57,016 bases of DNA from contig NZ_JAHLPS010000060.1 of assembly GCF_018918055.1 (NCBI RefSeq), forward strand, positions 1-57,016, read 5' to 3'. The DNA comes from Caproiciproducens sp. MSJ-32 (lineage in GTDB: Bacteria; Bacillota; Clostridia; Clostridiales; Clostridiaceae). Position numbers and translations under genes: made by a program. The notes under the pieces were generated by a model that saw only the letters and a list, made by a program, of their open reading frames with translations, was not told the origin of the DNA and made no database searches. This document shows, one piece after another, positions 46,947 through 56,914 of this stretch (its first letter is position 1; every line of letters starts with the position of its first letter).

Positions 46947-47141
46947 AAATCAAAAGAAATAGTTTTACAAAGAGTCGAAACAATAAGCGCAGTAGTTGAA
47001 GAAAACACTGCGGCCACAGAAGAAACTGCGGCATCATCACAGGAACTTTCAGCATCTTCGGGGGAAGTGGCTTTAGTATCTCAAAATTTAACAGCAATTG
47101 CATTAGAACTGTCAAACGCAGCTAATAAATTTAAATTTTAA
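46947..47141 (+). pseudogene. Fragment of a methyl-accepting chemotaxis protein C-terminus
   Basis: 64 codons without start: RVETISAVVEENTAATEETA, SSQELSASSGEVALVSQNL and a basic end before TAA at 47139. This is the C-terminal methylation-helix end of an MCP signalling domain. Everything upstream is missing, so it is a deletion relic, 13 bases after the HD-GYP gene. Confidence 0.8.
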
Positions 47142-47204
47142 AATAAATAGTAAAAAGTAATAAGGTTTAGTTATCTTATTGCTTTCCTAAATGGAGAGGG
47201 TTTT

Positions 47205-48457
47205 ATGTATGACAAAAATTATCATTATGTTAAATTAATGGAACACCCTGATAGAAGATATTTAAATAAATATTACGAAGAGAATAAAAGCAAAGAGATT
47301 GCTTTGGTTTTTCTGGATATAGATAATTTAAAACTTATTAATGATGCTTACGGTCATATAATAGGAGATGAAGTGTTAAGATACATAAGTAAAAAATTAA
47401 CAAATTCTCTGGATGATAATTCTATGGTTTTTAGGTTTGGTGGAGATGAATTTATATTAATATTTGTGAATAAAACTAAAGAACAGATTCAGAGCCGTAT
47501 TGAAAATATTATCTCAGAATTTAATAAAGTTTTTATCATAAATAATAAGGAAATTTATACTACTGTCAGTGCAGGGATATATTTATCGTTAAAAGAAGAA
47601 AGTTTGGAAGAAATAATTAGAAAAGCAGATATAGCTAGGTATCATTCAAAACAAAATGGCAAAAATAGATATACTTTTTTTAATGAAGATATGGATTATG
47701 CAATTAAGAAAAAAGCTGATTTGGTAGCAGAGATTAAAAAGGCTGTGGAAGAAGATAGAGAATTTTATGTTTTATATCAGCCAATATATAATGTTAAAAC
47801 CTGTAAAATTGAAGCGGTTGAAGCACTTGCAAGATGGAACAGTAATAAATATGGAGAAATACCACCTTATGAATTTATTCCACTCTTAGAAGAAACAGGG
47901 CTTATAGAAAAGTTTGGCTTAAACATTATAAAAAGAATATTTAGGGATATATGCAGTTTGAATAAAAAGGGATTTGATATTAGTTTCAATATAAATATAT
48001 CTCCTATACAACTTAGAAGCAATGATTTTTTTTATCAAATCAATACTTTGATGATAGAATATGATATAAATATTAAAAACATTTTTTTGAGTTAACTGAA
48101 ACTCAAATATTAAATTTGAAGGAAGATAAAATAAATGAAATCATTGAAAGAGGAACCAAAATAGCTTTAGGTGATTTTGGTACAGGATATTCATCAATAA
48201 TTAATGTGATGCAATTACCAATTAGTGAGTTAAAGATAGATAAATTGATAATTGATAAAATTGAGGAAGATGAAAAAGCCAGAATTTTAATAGAAGCTAT
48301 AGTTTATATTGCAGGAAAACTAAGAACAGAAGTTGTTGTAGAAGGAGTTGAAAACAAAAGACAATATGACATATTAAAAAGTTTAGGAATAAACAATATT
48401 CAAGGATATTTTATATCAAAACCAAAAAGAATTAATGAGTTAGTACTAGATTTATAA
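47205..48457 (+). pseudogene. GGDEF-EAL protein with frameshift in a T7 tract
   Basis: Frame 1 runs 47205-48095 (RBS GGAGAGGG) and holds GGDEF (FRFGGDEFILI) plus the first half of EAL (VEALARW). At TTTTTTT (48082-48088) the frame is lost; one extra T would restore NIFFELTET and join the second part 48116-48457. Beyond the frameshift the motif ALDDFGTGYSS reads ALGDFGTGYSS, losing a metal-binding aspartate, while EGVE and QGYFISKP remain. No sensor domain. The GGDEF half could still be made as a 296-aa protein. Confidence 0.8.
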
Positions 48458-48475
48458 TGTGTGTATTTCAATTCT

Positions 48476-48580
48476 ATTTGCGATTAATAAAGGGGGTTCA
48501 TCTTTACGCAAAATAACTAATTCTGCGTATTATTATCATCTTTCTATCAAAACACACGTGGAGTGCGTTGCGTTGATAGA
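48476..48580 (+). other. Unexplained structured non-coding segment
   Basis: TTTGCG (48477-48482) pairs with CGCAAA (48507-48512), while the overlapping TACGCA (48505-48510) can instead pair with TGCGTA (48524-48529); then CTATCAA (48544-48550) pairs with TTGATAG (48573-48579) around a GC-rich inner part. A terminator follows at 48608. Mutually exclusive stems plus a terminator look like a small RNA or riboswitch-like element, but I recognise no class. Confidence 0.4.
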
Positions 48581-48607
48581 GAAGAAATAGCTTGAAATCA
48601 AAGGCTT

Positions 48608-48628
48608 GGGGCAATTTGCCCCTTTTTT
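48608..48628 (+). terminator. Intrinsic terminator
   Basis: GGGGCA-ATT-TGCCCC followed by six T. The second IS91-like copy begins directly after it. Confidence 0.85.
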
Positions 48629-48630
48629 CT

Positions 48631-49134
48631 CTCTATAGGAAATTATATATTTAAGAAATTGTGGATAAGTTCGATAAATTACCTATAGGAGTATTAAATT
48701 GCAAGAGTAAGTTTTGTGTAAAGTGTGTTAGAAGGTATGGTCTATATTCCAGAAAGAAAAATGCCTTAGCAAAGGAAATAATACATCTGTATAGATTTGT
48801 AAAGCAGTTAAAAATTTCTGATATCTTAAATAGGAAAAATAAACAAGAAAAAAAGAGCTGGAAACAGAGAATAATAGAGACTTTCAATAGAAAGCGGTTA
48901 CGAAGAATGGGCACCAGCATTTGTGGTAGATGAGATTGGCTACATGGACGAGGTTCTTCAGGATGATAGTGAGTGTAAAAAAAAGGGAATTCCTGTTTTG
49001 GTATGCCCTTGTTGTAATGCAGATTTTTATTTTACTGGTGACAGAAAAGCAATAGAGTGGCTATCGCCACTCTATTGAGAGTCCCCGTTAGGGGATTTTT
49101 TTACTTTTTTTGATGCCAGCCATATCACATATAA
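48631..49134 (+). mobile_element. IS91-like element, copy 2 (non-autonomous deletion derivative)
   Basis: Shares with copy 1 the left 71 bp, a middle block (48720-48893, matching 42773-42946) and the right block from GGTTACGAAGAATGGG to the end (48896-49134). Two internal deletions remove most transposase sequence and the start of the zinc-ribbon gene; a 2-bp deletion (ACAGTGAAAA to ACAGAAAA) also alters the zinc-ribbon frame. The fused ORF (90 codons) is unlikely to be functional. Both 3' hairpins are unchanged. Confidence 0.75.
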
Positions 49135-49138
49135 TAAT

Positions 49139-49190
49139 GGCTCTTTGTCAATAGTTGGGGCGGGTATTCGATTAGAATGCCTGTCCTATT
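49139..49190 (+). mobile_element. Orphan IS66-type left end
   Basis: GGCTCTTTGTCAATAGTTGG and the following ATGCC(T/C)G(T/C)CCT match the left end of the IS66 derivative at 55955, in the same orientation, but no IS66 gene follows. Confidence 0.6.
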
Positions 49191-49206
49191 ATGATTTTTT
49201 AAAAAA

Positions 49207-49235
49207 TTGAAGGAAAATAAACTTTAATGTATAAA
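49207..49235 (+). promoter_or_regulatory. Possible promoter of the hsd operon
   Basis: TTGAAG (49207-49212), 17-bp spacer, TATAAA (49230-49235), about 40 bases before hsdM. Confidence 0.5.
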
Positions 49236-49275
49236 TATTAAAATATTGAAAGAATTAGTTTAAGGAGGCAGGAAA

Positions 49276-50796
49276 ATGTCAACAGCAAATGTAGGTTTTG
49301 AAGAACAGCTTTGGAAAGCGGCAGATATATTAAGAGGTAGTATGGATGCAGCAGAATATAAGCATGTTGTTTTAGGATTATTATTCTTAAAATATGTTTC
49401 AGATAGATTTGAACATAAATATAAACAGTTAGTTGAAGAAGGAGAAGGTTTTGAAGAGGATAGAGATGAATACGAAGCAGAAAATATATTCTGGGTTCCA
49501 AAAGAAGCAAGATGGGAAAATATAAAGAACTCAGCTAAAGATCCAAAGATAGGACAAATAATAGATGATGCTATGCTTTTAATAGAAAAGGAAAATCCAA
49601 GCTTAAAAGGTGTATTAGATAAAAGATATGCAAGACCAGAACTTGATAAAAGAAGGCTTGGAGAATTAATAGATGTTATTTCAAATATTAAGCTTTATCA
49701 AGATGGACAAAAGGATATTTTAGGAAGAGTATATGAATATTTCTTAAATAAGTTTGCTGAAAAGGAAGGTAAAGGCGGTGGAGAGTTCTATACACCAAAA
49801 AGCGTTGTAAAGACTTTAGTCGAAATGATTGAGCCTTATAAAGGAAGAATATATGACCCATGCTGTGGCAGTGGTGGTATGTTTATACAAAGTGAAAGGT
49901 TTCTTGAAGAGCATCAGGGAAAGATTGAAGATATATCAATTTATGGGCAAGAGTTAAATCCAACAACGTGGAAACTTTGTAAAATGAATCTTGCCATACA
50001 TGGCCTTGATGGTGATTTAGGACCATATAATGCAGATACTTTTCATGATGATTTGCACAAAAGTTTAAAGGCTGATTATATATTAGCAAACCCACCTTTT
50101 AACATAAGTGAATGGGGCGGCGAAAAACTTACAGAAGATGCAAGATGGAAATATGGTATTCCTCCAGCAGGAAATGCAAACTATGCATGGCTACAACATA
50201 TGATATTTCACTTAGCACCAAATGGAGTTGCAGGAGTGGTGCTTGCTAATGGTTCGTTAAGTTCAAATACATCTAATGAAGGAGAAATAAGAAAAAATTT
50301 AATTGAAGAAGATATTGTTGATTGTATAGTTGCACTACCAGATAAATTGTTTTACACAACAGCAATTCCAGCATGTCTTTGGATATTAAATAGGAATAAA
50401 GGAAATAATCCAAAATACAGAAGTCGAAGACATGAGTTTTTATTCATAGATGCAAGAAAACTTGGACAGCTTGTAGATAGAAGGCATAGAGAACTTTCAG
50501 ATGAAGACATAAAAAGAATTGCAGAAACTTATCATAATTGGCGAAACAAAGATGGTAAATATGAAGATATAAAAGGCTTTTGTAAGTCTGCCACAATAGA
50601 TGAATTGCGTGAACATGAATATATCCTAACACCTGGAAGATATGTTGGTATAGAAGAAGTAGAAGAAGATGATGGAATAGACTTTGAAGAAAAGATGGAA
50701 AACCTAACAAGTGAGTTAGCAGAATTATTTGCCAAGTCAAAACACCTTGAAGAAGAGATAAGAAAGAACTTGAGGGGGTTAGGGTATGAGTTGTAA
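49276..50796 (+). CDS. hsdM: Type I restriction-modification system, methyltransferase subunit
   Basis: N6-adenine methyltransferase of a type I system. N-terminal HsdM helical domain (about residues 8-150; [20 protein letters not shown]), SAM motif [15 protein letters not shown] (about 194-207), catalytic [12 protein letters not shown] (about 273-284). 506 aa, complete. ATG behind TAAGGAGGC. Overlaps hsdS by 11 bases. Methylates host DNA with HsdS and joins HsdR for restriction. Confidence 0.95.
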   Translation: MSTANVGFEEQLWKAADILRGSMDAAEYKHVVLGLLFLKYVSDRFEHKYKQLVEEGEGFEEDRDEYEAENIFWVPKEARWENIKNSAKDPKIGQIIDDAMLLIEKENPSLKGVLDKRYARPELDKRRLGELIDVISNIKLYQDGQKDILGRVYEYFLNKFAEKEGKGGGEFYTPKSVVKTLVEMIEPYKGRIYDPCCGSGGMFIQSERFLEEHQGKIEDISIYGQELNPTTWKLCKMNLAIHGLDGDLGPYNADTFHDDLHKSLKADYILANPPFNISEWGGEKLTEDARWKYGIPPAGNANYAWLQHMIFHLAPNGVAGVVLANGSLSSNTSNEGEIRKNLIEEDIVDCIVALPDKLFYTTAIPACLWILNRNKGNNPKYRSRRHEFLFIDARKLGQLVDRRHRELSDEDIKRIAETYHNWRNKDGKYEDIKGFCKSATIDELREHEYILTPGRYVGIEEVEEDDGIDFEEKMENLTSELAELFAKSKHLEEEIRKNLRGLGYEL

Positions 50797-52024
50797 TGAG
50801 TGGAAGGAAACAGAATTAGGATTAATACCTAGTGAGTGGGAGTACTGTCAATTAAGAGATAAAGTTGATGTAGTTATGGGGCAATCACCAAAATCAGAAT
50901 ATTACAATACAATTGGAGAAGGGATTCCGTTTTTGCAGGGTAGAAAGACATTTGGATATAAATATCCTTTAATAGATACATGGTGTAATAACCCTATAAA
51001 AATTGCACAAAAAGGAGATATATTATTAAGTGTTCGTGCTCCTGTAGGAGATTTGAATATAGCTAACACGGATATTTGTATAGGGAGAGGATTAGCAAGT
51101 TTAAGAATGAAAAATAATAATAATGAGTTTTTATACTATTTATTGTTAAGTTACAAGAAGAATATAATAAATAAACAAACAGGAACAGTATTTGGAGCAA
51201 TAAGTAAATTAGATATTGAATGTCTTAAACTTCCTTTCCCTCCCCTCCACGAACAAAAAGCAATAGCTAAAATATTATCAGATATTGATGAAAAAATAGA
51301 AATAAACAACAGAATAAACAAAGTATTAGAGGAAATAGCTCAAACAATATTTAAACGCTGGTTTGTGGATTTTGAATTTCCAAATGAAAACGGAGAACCA
51401 TATAAATCAAGCGGCGGCGAAATGGTGGAAAGTGAACTTGGACCTATTCCTAAGGGATGGGAGGTAGGAAGGTTAGGAGAATATATATCTTTTGTAAAAG
51501 GTAAGAAGCCTAAAAATGTTATTGAGAATAAAACTGATGGATATATAGAATATTTAACAATAGATGTCTTAAATAATAATAGTAGGCTATTTGCCGATCC
51601 TGAAAAAATGGTTATTGTAGAGAACAAAAACAACATGATGGTAATGGATGGAGCAAGTTCTGGAACTATATATTTTGGATTTAAAGGTATAGTTGCGTCT
51701 ACTTTAGCTAAAATTGAAGTAATTAATAACAAACTTAATGATGACATTTTATACTTTATTTTAAAGTATTATGAAAATGATATAAAAAATCACACAACAG
51801 GATCAGCTATACCTCATGCAGATAAAGAATATATTAAAAGATTACCAGTGGCTCTTCCAAAACATAATAAGTTAATACAACAATATTCTAGATTAAGTGA
51901 ACATATTAGAAATCAAATATTTACTATTATAATGGAAAATCAAAGGCTTTCCCAACTCCGTGACACTCTTCTTCCAAAGCTTATGTCTGGTGAAATTAGG
52001 GTGCCTTTAGATGAATCTAAATGA
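50786..52024 (+). CDS. hsdS: Type I restriction-modification system, specificity subunit
   Basis: Two target-recognition domains (about residues 1-150 and 215-375), each followed by a helical spacer: [20 protein letters not shown] in the centre and [17 protein letters not shown] at the end. The repeated motif LGLIPSEWE / LGPIPKGWE marks the start of each half. 412 aa, intact. The two TRDs define a bipartite recognition sequence that cannot be read from this sequence. Only one hsdS is present, with no recombinase or spare TRD for switching. Confidence 0.93.
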   Translation: MSCNEWKETELGLIPSEWEYCQLRDKVDVVMGQSPKSEYYNTIGEGIPFLQGRKTFGYKYPLIDTWCNNPIKIAQKGDILLSVRAPVGDLNIANTDICIGRGLASLRMKNNNNEFLYYLLLSYKKNIINKQTGTVFGAISKLDIECLKLPFPPLHEQKAIAKILSDIDEKIEINNRINKVLEEIAQTIFKRWFVDFEFPNENGEPYKSSGGEMVESELGPIPKGWEVGRLGEYISFVKGKKPKNVIENKTDGYIEYLTIDVLNNNSRLFADPEKMVIVENKNNMMVMDGASSGTIYFGFKGIVASTLAKIEVINNKLNDDILYFILKYYENDIKNHTTGSAIPHADKEYIKRLPVALPKHNKLIQQYSRLSEHIRNQIFTIIMENQRLSQLRDTLLPKLMSGEIRVPLDESK

Positions 52025-52044
52025 TAAAAGAAAGGAATATAAAG

Positions 52045-52303
52045 ATGGCTGAGGATATGAAAAATACAATAAAAGAACTAACTTTAATGCTTATGTATTT
52101 AACATCCTGGAAGGAAAAAGTGCTTGGTGCTTGGCATGGAATATCTAAGAACATGGAAAGGGTATGATTTTGATATTTTAAATGAACTGACTGATGAAGA
52201 TTTAATTAGCGGCTCATATCGTGCTAAATCAGCTTACATTACAGAAAAAGGAGAAAAATTTGCAAAAGAATTATTTAAGAAATATGGAATAGAAAATATT
52301 TAA
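52045..52303 (+). pseudogene. Frameshifted small DUF6429-like gene between hsdS and hsdR
   Basis: First frame from ATG 52045 gives KELTLMLMYLTSWKEK and stops at a TGA near 52165; the other frame continues with EYLRTWKGYDFDILNELTDE, ISGSYRAKSAYITEKGEKFA to TAA at 52301. Joined, this is a full small protein of about 86 residues, like those named DUF6429 that occur within restriction operons. A 1-base frameshift near 52125-52145 splits it. The fact that hsdS and hsdR stay intact suggests this gene is dispensable for them. Confidence 0.7.
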
Positions 52304-52315
52304 GGTGGGGATTCA

Positions 52316-55300
52316 ATGGGCTTTTTAATTGATTTTACAGAACAGCAGCTTGAAGAGGCAGCAATAGAAATACTTCAGGAAATTGATTATGAACATCTCT
52401 ATGGCCCAGATATAGCACCAGATAGCGATAATCCTGAAAGAGATGATTATAGAGAAGTAATATTAAAAAACAGAGTATTAGATGCACTAAGAAGACTTAA
52501 TCCTACTTTGCCAGAGGATGCAATAGAAGAGGCATATAGAAAGATAATAACCTTCAACAGCCCAATACTTGAAGAAAACAACAGATACTTTCATAAACTT
52601 ATGGTTGAAGGTATAGATGTTACATTTAAAAAGCAAGGAATAATAAAAACAGAAAAGGCATATATAATTGATTTTAAAAATGTATACAATAATGAATTCT
52701 TGGTGGTAAATCAATTTAGAATAGAAGAAATAGAAAAAAGAAGACCAGACGTAATAATATTTGTAAATGGTATTCCACTTGTTGTAATGGAACTTAAATC
52801 TTCAACAGATGAAATGGTAGGAATAGAAAAGGCATATAATCAAATACAAACATATAAAAGAGACATACCAACACTCTTTTATTACAACGCATTTATAGTA
52901 ATCACAGATGGGATAAATGCAAAGGCAGGAACAATAACAGCAAACTTTGAAAGGTTTATGAACTGGAGAAGTATAGATGGAATAAATGTAGAGCCTTTAT
53001 CTATTCCACAATATGAAATTCTATTAAAAGGTATGCTAAGGAAGGACAGGCTACTTGATATAGTAGAAAACTTTTTAACATACCAGGAAACAAGTGCAGC
53101 AGACTATGATTCAAAGGGCAGAAAAATTGGAGATAAAATAAAACTAAATAAAATACTTGCTGCATACCATCAATATTTTGCAGTTAAAAAGGCAGTAGAA
53201 AATACAGAGGTAGCAATAAATTCAACAAATAAAAAGATTGGCGTTGTATGGCATACCCAAGGATCAGGAAAGAGCTTTACAATGGTATTTTATGCTGCAC
53301 AGCTTGTTAAAAAATTCAGCAACCCTACAATTGTGGTTATAACCGATAGAAACGACCTTGATAATCAGCTTTATACAACATTTTGTCAGGCAAAGGATAT
53401 ACTAAGACAAGACCCTATTCAGGCAGATGTAAGAAAACTATCAGATGAGCAAAAGGAAAACAATAAAAAAGAAAACACTAAAGTTATACATGGATTATTT
53501 GACATTTTAAATGAAAGAGAAGCAGGGGGAATAATATTTACTACCATTCAAAAGTTTAAACCAGAGGAAGACGAAATGCCGACACTGACAGATAGGCACA
53601 ATGTAATAGTAATTGCAGATGAAGCACATAGAAGCCAATATGGATTTGATCCAAGAACTAACATAAAAACTGGAAATGTAAAATTTGGATATGCAAAATA
53701 TGTAAGAGATGCACTTCCTAATGCTTCATTTATAGGATTTACAGGAACACCGATAGGAATAGAAGGCGAACAAGGAGTAAAGTCAACAACAGATGTATTT
53801 GGTGACTATATAGATATATATGACATGACAAGAGCTGTTGAAGATGGAGCAACAGTAAAAATATACTATGAAAATAGAATAATAAAACTTGAGGCAGATG
53901 AAGAAGAATTAAAGAAAATAGACGAAGAATTTGAAGAATTAATGGAAGGTCAAGAAGAAGAGGTTAAGGATAAATATAAAGGCCAGTGGTCAAGGTTAGA
54001 GGCTGTTGTTGGCTCACCAAATAGATTAAAACTTCTTGCACAGGATATAGTAAATCATTTTGAAGAAAGAATAAAAACAATAGATGGCAAAGCTATGATT
54101 GTATGTATGAGTAGAAAGATTTGTGCAGACCTTTATGATGAAATAATTAAACTAAGACCAGATTGGCATAGTGATGATTTAACTAAAGGAAAGATTAAAG
54201 TTGTAATAACTGGTGATGCATCAGATGAAGAAAAACTTCAAAAGCATCTAACAGGTGGTTCTCAAAGAAAGGAAATACTAGCAAAAAGAATGAAGGATGT
54301 AAATGATGAACTTAAAATTGTTATTGTAAGGGATATGTGGCTAACAGGATTTGACGTTCCATCAATGCACACAATGTATATAGACAAGCCAATGAAGGGA
54401 CACAACCTAATGCAGGCAATAGCAAGAGTAAACAGAGTATTTAAGAATAAGCCGGGTGGAGTAATAGTTGACTATATAGGAATATTTGAAAGCCTAAAGA
54501 AGGCACTTAAGGTTTATACAGAAAGTGATAAAAAGACAACAGGAATTGATACTTCCGTTGCAGTATCTGTAATGGTAGAAAAACTTGAAATACTTAGAGA
54601 TATGTTCTATAAATTTGATTATTCAGGATATATAAAAGGAACTCAAGCGGAAAGAATAAGAGCTATAACAGCAGGAATGGATTTTGTTCTTGGAATGGAT
54701 GAAAAGGACCAAAAGGAATTTAAAAATACAGTTGTAGAACTTGCTAAAGCTCATTCACTTTGTGCATCTACGCAGGAAGGAAGAGATGCAGCACTTGAGG
54801 TAAGCTATTTTAAAGCTATAAAGGCAAGCCTTGTAAAACTAGAAAACAAATCAACAAATAAACTTTCAAAACGAGAAATAGAAGCAAGAGTAAATCAACT
54901 GCTGCAAAAATCAATTATATCAGAAGAAGTAATAGATGTATTTGACACATTAGGATTAGAGAACCCCAATATATCTATTATTTCAGAAGAATTCTTAGAA
55001 GAAGTTAGAACAATTAAGTATAAAAACTTGGCTGTTGAAATGCTAAAGAAGCTTTTAGAAGGCAAGATAAAAGCAATAGAAAAAAGAAACATAGTAAAGT
55101 CTGAAAAGTTTTCAGAAAAGCTCGATAAGGCATTAAATAAATACAAGAATCAAGCAATAACAAATGTAGAAGTAATTGAAGAACTTATAAAACTTGCAAA
55201 GGAAATACAAAAGGCAAGGGAGGAAGATATGAACCTTGGCCTTTCAGAAGATGAAATAGCCTTTTATGATGCCTTAACAGCAGATGATGCAGTAAAGTTA

Positions 55301-55600
55301 TTTATGAGTGATGAGGTTCTAAAACAAATAGCACATGAATTAACAGAAGCTATAAGAAGCAACATAACGGTTGACTGGAGCAAAAGAACAATGGCAAGGG
55401 CAAAGATGAGGACGATTATAAAAAGGCTACTTAAAAAGTACAACTACCCACCAAAGCAGGCAGAAAAGGCAATGGATATAGTAATGAAGCAGGTTGAAAA
55501 GATGTGTGAAAATGAAGTAGAAGAATTGGATGATCTAGAAGAATATTATGCTAGAACTTATGAAATGGTGGCTGATAGTAGAGAAGAATATAGAGTGTAA
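52316..55600 (+). CDS. hsdR: Type I restriction-modification system, endonuclease subunit
   Basis: ATP-driven translocase and nuclease. N-terminal nuclease domain with the PD-(D/E)xK core [19 protein letters not shown] (about residues 142-160), helicase domain with Walker [12 protein letters not shown] (about 312-322), DEAHRSQYG (about 431), SF2 motif [11 protein letters not shown], and motif [15 protein letters not shown]; a long helical C-terminus binds HsdM. 1094 aa, complete. GGTGGGG upstream. Restricts unmethylated DNA, so this is an active-looking defence locus in the accessory part. Confidence 0.95.
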   Translation: MGFLIDFTEQQLEEAAIEILQEIDYEHLYGPDIAPDSDNPERDDYREVILKNRVLDALRRLNPTLPEDAIEEAYRKIITFNSPILEENNRYFHKLMVEGIDVTFKKQGIIKTEKAYIIDFKNVYNNEFLVVNQFRIEEIEKRRPDVIIFVNGIPLVVMELKSSTDEMVGIEKAYNQIQTYKRDIPTLFYYNAFIVITDGINAKAGTITANFERFMNWRSIDGINVEPLSIPQYEILLKGMLRKDRLLDIVENFLTYQETSAADYDSKGRKIGDKIKLNKILAAYHQYFAVKKAVENTEVAINSTNKKIGVVWHTQGSGKSFTMVFYAAQLVKKFSNPTIVVITDRNDLDNQLYTTFCQAKDILRQDPIQADVRKLSDEQKENNKKENTKVIHGLFDILNEREAGGIIFTTIQKFKPEEDEMPTLTDRHNVIVIADEAHRSQYGFDPRTNIKTGNVKFGYAKYVRDALPNASFIGFTGTPIGIEGEQGVKSTTDVFGDYIDIYDMTRAVEDGATVKIYYENRIIKLEADEEELKKIDEEFEELMEGQEEEVKDKYKGQWSRLEAVVGSPNRLKLLAQDIVNHFEERIKTIDGKAMIVCMSRKICADLYDEIIKLRPDWHSDDLTKGKIKVVITGDASDEEKLQKHLTGGSQRKEILAKRMKDVNDELKIVIVRDMWLTGFDVPSMHTMYIDKPMKGHNLMQAIARVNRVFKNKPGGVIVDYIGIFESLKKALKVYTESDKKTTGIDTSVAVSVMVEKLEILRDMFYKFDYSGYIKGTQAERIRAITAGMDFVLGMDEKDQKEFKNTVVELAKAHSLCASTQEGRDAALEVSYFKAIKASLVKLENKSTNKLSKREIEARVNQLLQKSIISEEVIDVFDTLGLENPNISIISEEFLEEVRTIKYKNLAVEMLKKLLEGKIKAIEKRNIVKSEKFSEKLDKALNKYKNQAITNVEVIEELIKLAKEIQKAREEDMNLGLSEDEIAFYDALTADDAVKLFMSDEVLKQIAHELTEAIRSNITVDWSKRTMARAKMRTIIKRLLKKYNYPPKQAEKAMDIVMKQVEKMCENEVEELDDLEEYYARTYEMVADSREEYRV

Positions 55601-55643
55601 GACAAAATTTATTGAAATATAGGCTAAAAGAATAAGAATTTAA

Positions 55644-55910
55644 AAGAATATTATTTATAGCATACTTAATAGAAAAGAGGAATATGGAACAGACTATATA
55701 GAACCAAGGAAAATAGAAAAGAAATTTGAAAATGAAATTATTAGTAAAACAAACTATACAACATCCTACCATGTGATAATTAATATTATAAATTACCTTA
55801 AAGATTTCCACCTTATTGATAATTATAAAGGAACTAAAAAAGGGAAATATATAGTTGTAGATGATGAATCTTTAAAAATGTGGATAGATAATAATATTTT
55901 AAATAATTGA
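55644..55910 (+). pseudogene. Remnant of a hypothetical gene (no start codon)
   Basis: 88 sense codons end at TGA 55908: RKEEYGTDYIEPRKIEKKF, NYTTSYHVIINIINYLKDFH, KGTKKGKYIVVDDESLKMWI. No ATG, GTG or TTG start with RBS exists in the frame, so it is probably the 3' part of a lost gene. The middle reads like a winged helix. Not recognised. Confidence 0.45.
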
Positions 55911-56044
55911 GCAATTTTCATATTTTTAAAGGTTTAAAAATACTTAATTTTTAGGGCTCTATGTCAATAGTTGGGGTGAGCAAATTATTCAGATGCCCGC
56001 CTTCGCTAATTTTGTAAGCGTAAAAAATTAAGTACCTAGATAGC

Positions 56045-56095
56045 ATATCCTCCCAATTGATAAAATTAAGAAAAAGATTATTAATGGGAGGATAT
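56045..56095 (+). promoter_or_regulatory. Hairpin hiding the ribosome binding site of IS66 tnpA
   Basis: ATATCCTCCCA (56045-56055) pairs over 11 bp with TGGGAGGATAT (56085-56095), which contains the Shine-Dalgarno sequence of the ATG at 56100. Transcripts entering from outside would fold and translate poorly; a similar device guards other IS elements. Confidence 0.65.
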
Positions 56096-56099
56096 AATT

Positions 56100-56435
56100 A
56101 TGTCTAGAAAATTAGATAATGCAACCTGGGAAGAATATATTAATAAATTTGATGCATGTAAGGGGACAATAACTGTTAAAGATTTTTGTATAGAAAATAA
56201 ACTTACTAAAAGTCAATTTTATTATCATAAAAAAAGATTAGAGAAATCAGAAGTTGAGAATAACACACCTGTTTTTCATGCTATCTCTTTAGATAGTAAA
56301 GAAAAGACTATCAAAGAAAATACATTTGCTTTGAATGAAGTAAAAATTACAATAGGTAATGCTATAATAACTATACCTGTTAGTGAAGCTATTCTAATAT
56401 CATCAATAGTAAAGGAGTTAGCTGCAAAATGTTAA
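56100..56435 (+). CDS. tnpA: IS66 accessory protein TnpA
   Basis: 111 aa. Helix-turn-helix WEEYINKFDACKGTITVKDF followed by CIENKLTKSQFYYHKKRL (residues about 10-50), the conserved first IS66 protein, then a variable tail with strand-rich KITIGNAIITIPV. ATG behind GGGAGG. Overlaps the next ORF by 7 bases, as in intact IS66 elements where tnpA-tnpB-tnpC are translationally coupled. Confidence 0.82.
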   Translation: MSRKLDNATWEEYINKFDACKGTITVKDFCIENKLTKSQFYYHKKRLEKSEVENNTPVFHAISLDSKEKTIKENTFALNEVKITIGNAIITIPVSEAILISSIVKELAAKC

Positions 56436-56914
56436 ATATAGATAAAGTAGAAACAGTTTATCTTGCCTGCGGCTACACGGATTTAAGGAAAAGTATTGAT
56501 GGGTTAGTTATGATAGTTCAAAATCAATTCAAGCTAAATCCTTTTGAAAAAGCGTTATTTGTTTTTTGTAATAGACAAATGGACAAATTAAAAATTCTTC
56601 ACATTGTAGACTTAGATGAAGAAGCCCTAAAAAATTCTAGAGCAATAATAGGGTTTAATTATTGTGAGCAAATTTACAAACTTGAAAAAGAGCTTAGAGA
56701 ATCCTTTTCAAGTAAGGACGATTATTATGATATTAGATTTAAAATAAGAGCTGAAAAATTAGCTCCAATTATAGATAACTTTATTGATTATGTTGAAAGA
56801 GAAATAAAAGATGCTCTTCCAAGAAGTCCGCTTGGTAAAGCACTTGATTATGCTAAAAAACATTTACCAGGATTAAAAAATGTACTACTAGATGGTTTGG
56901 TGTTAGTATATTAG
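56429..56914 (+). pseudogene. IS66 TnpB-TnpC deletion fusion
   Basis: 161 aa. Residues 1-58 are TnpB (VYLACGYTDLRKSIDGLVMI, then NPFEKALFVFCNRQMDKLKI). From about residue 60 the sequence is the C-terminal part of the TnpC transposase (SRAIIGFNYCEQIYKLEKEL, RSPLGKALDYAKKHLPGLKN), with all catalytic DDE residues lost between. The fusion is in frame, an internal deletion of about 1.4 kb relative to a normal element. Ends abnormally at the IS3-like junction. Not functional as a transposase. Confidence 0.75.

Larger units (their letters stand above)
55952..56914 (+). mobile_element. IS66-family derivative (truncated)
   Basis: Left end GGGCTCTATGTCAATAGTTGG, then tnpA and a fused tnpB-tnpC. The right end is lost at the junction with an IS3-like element at about 56912-56915. 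The left end matches the orphan end at 49139. Confidence 0.75.
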
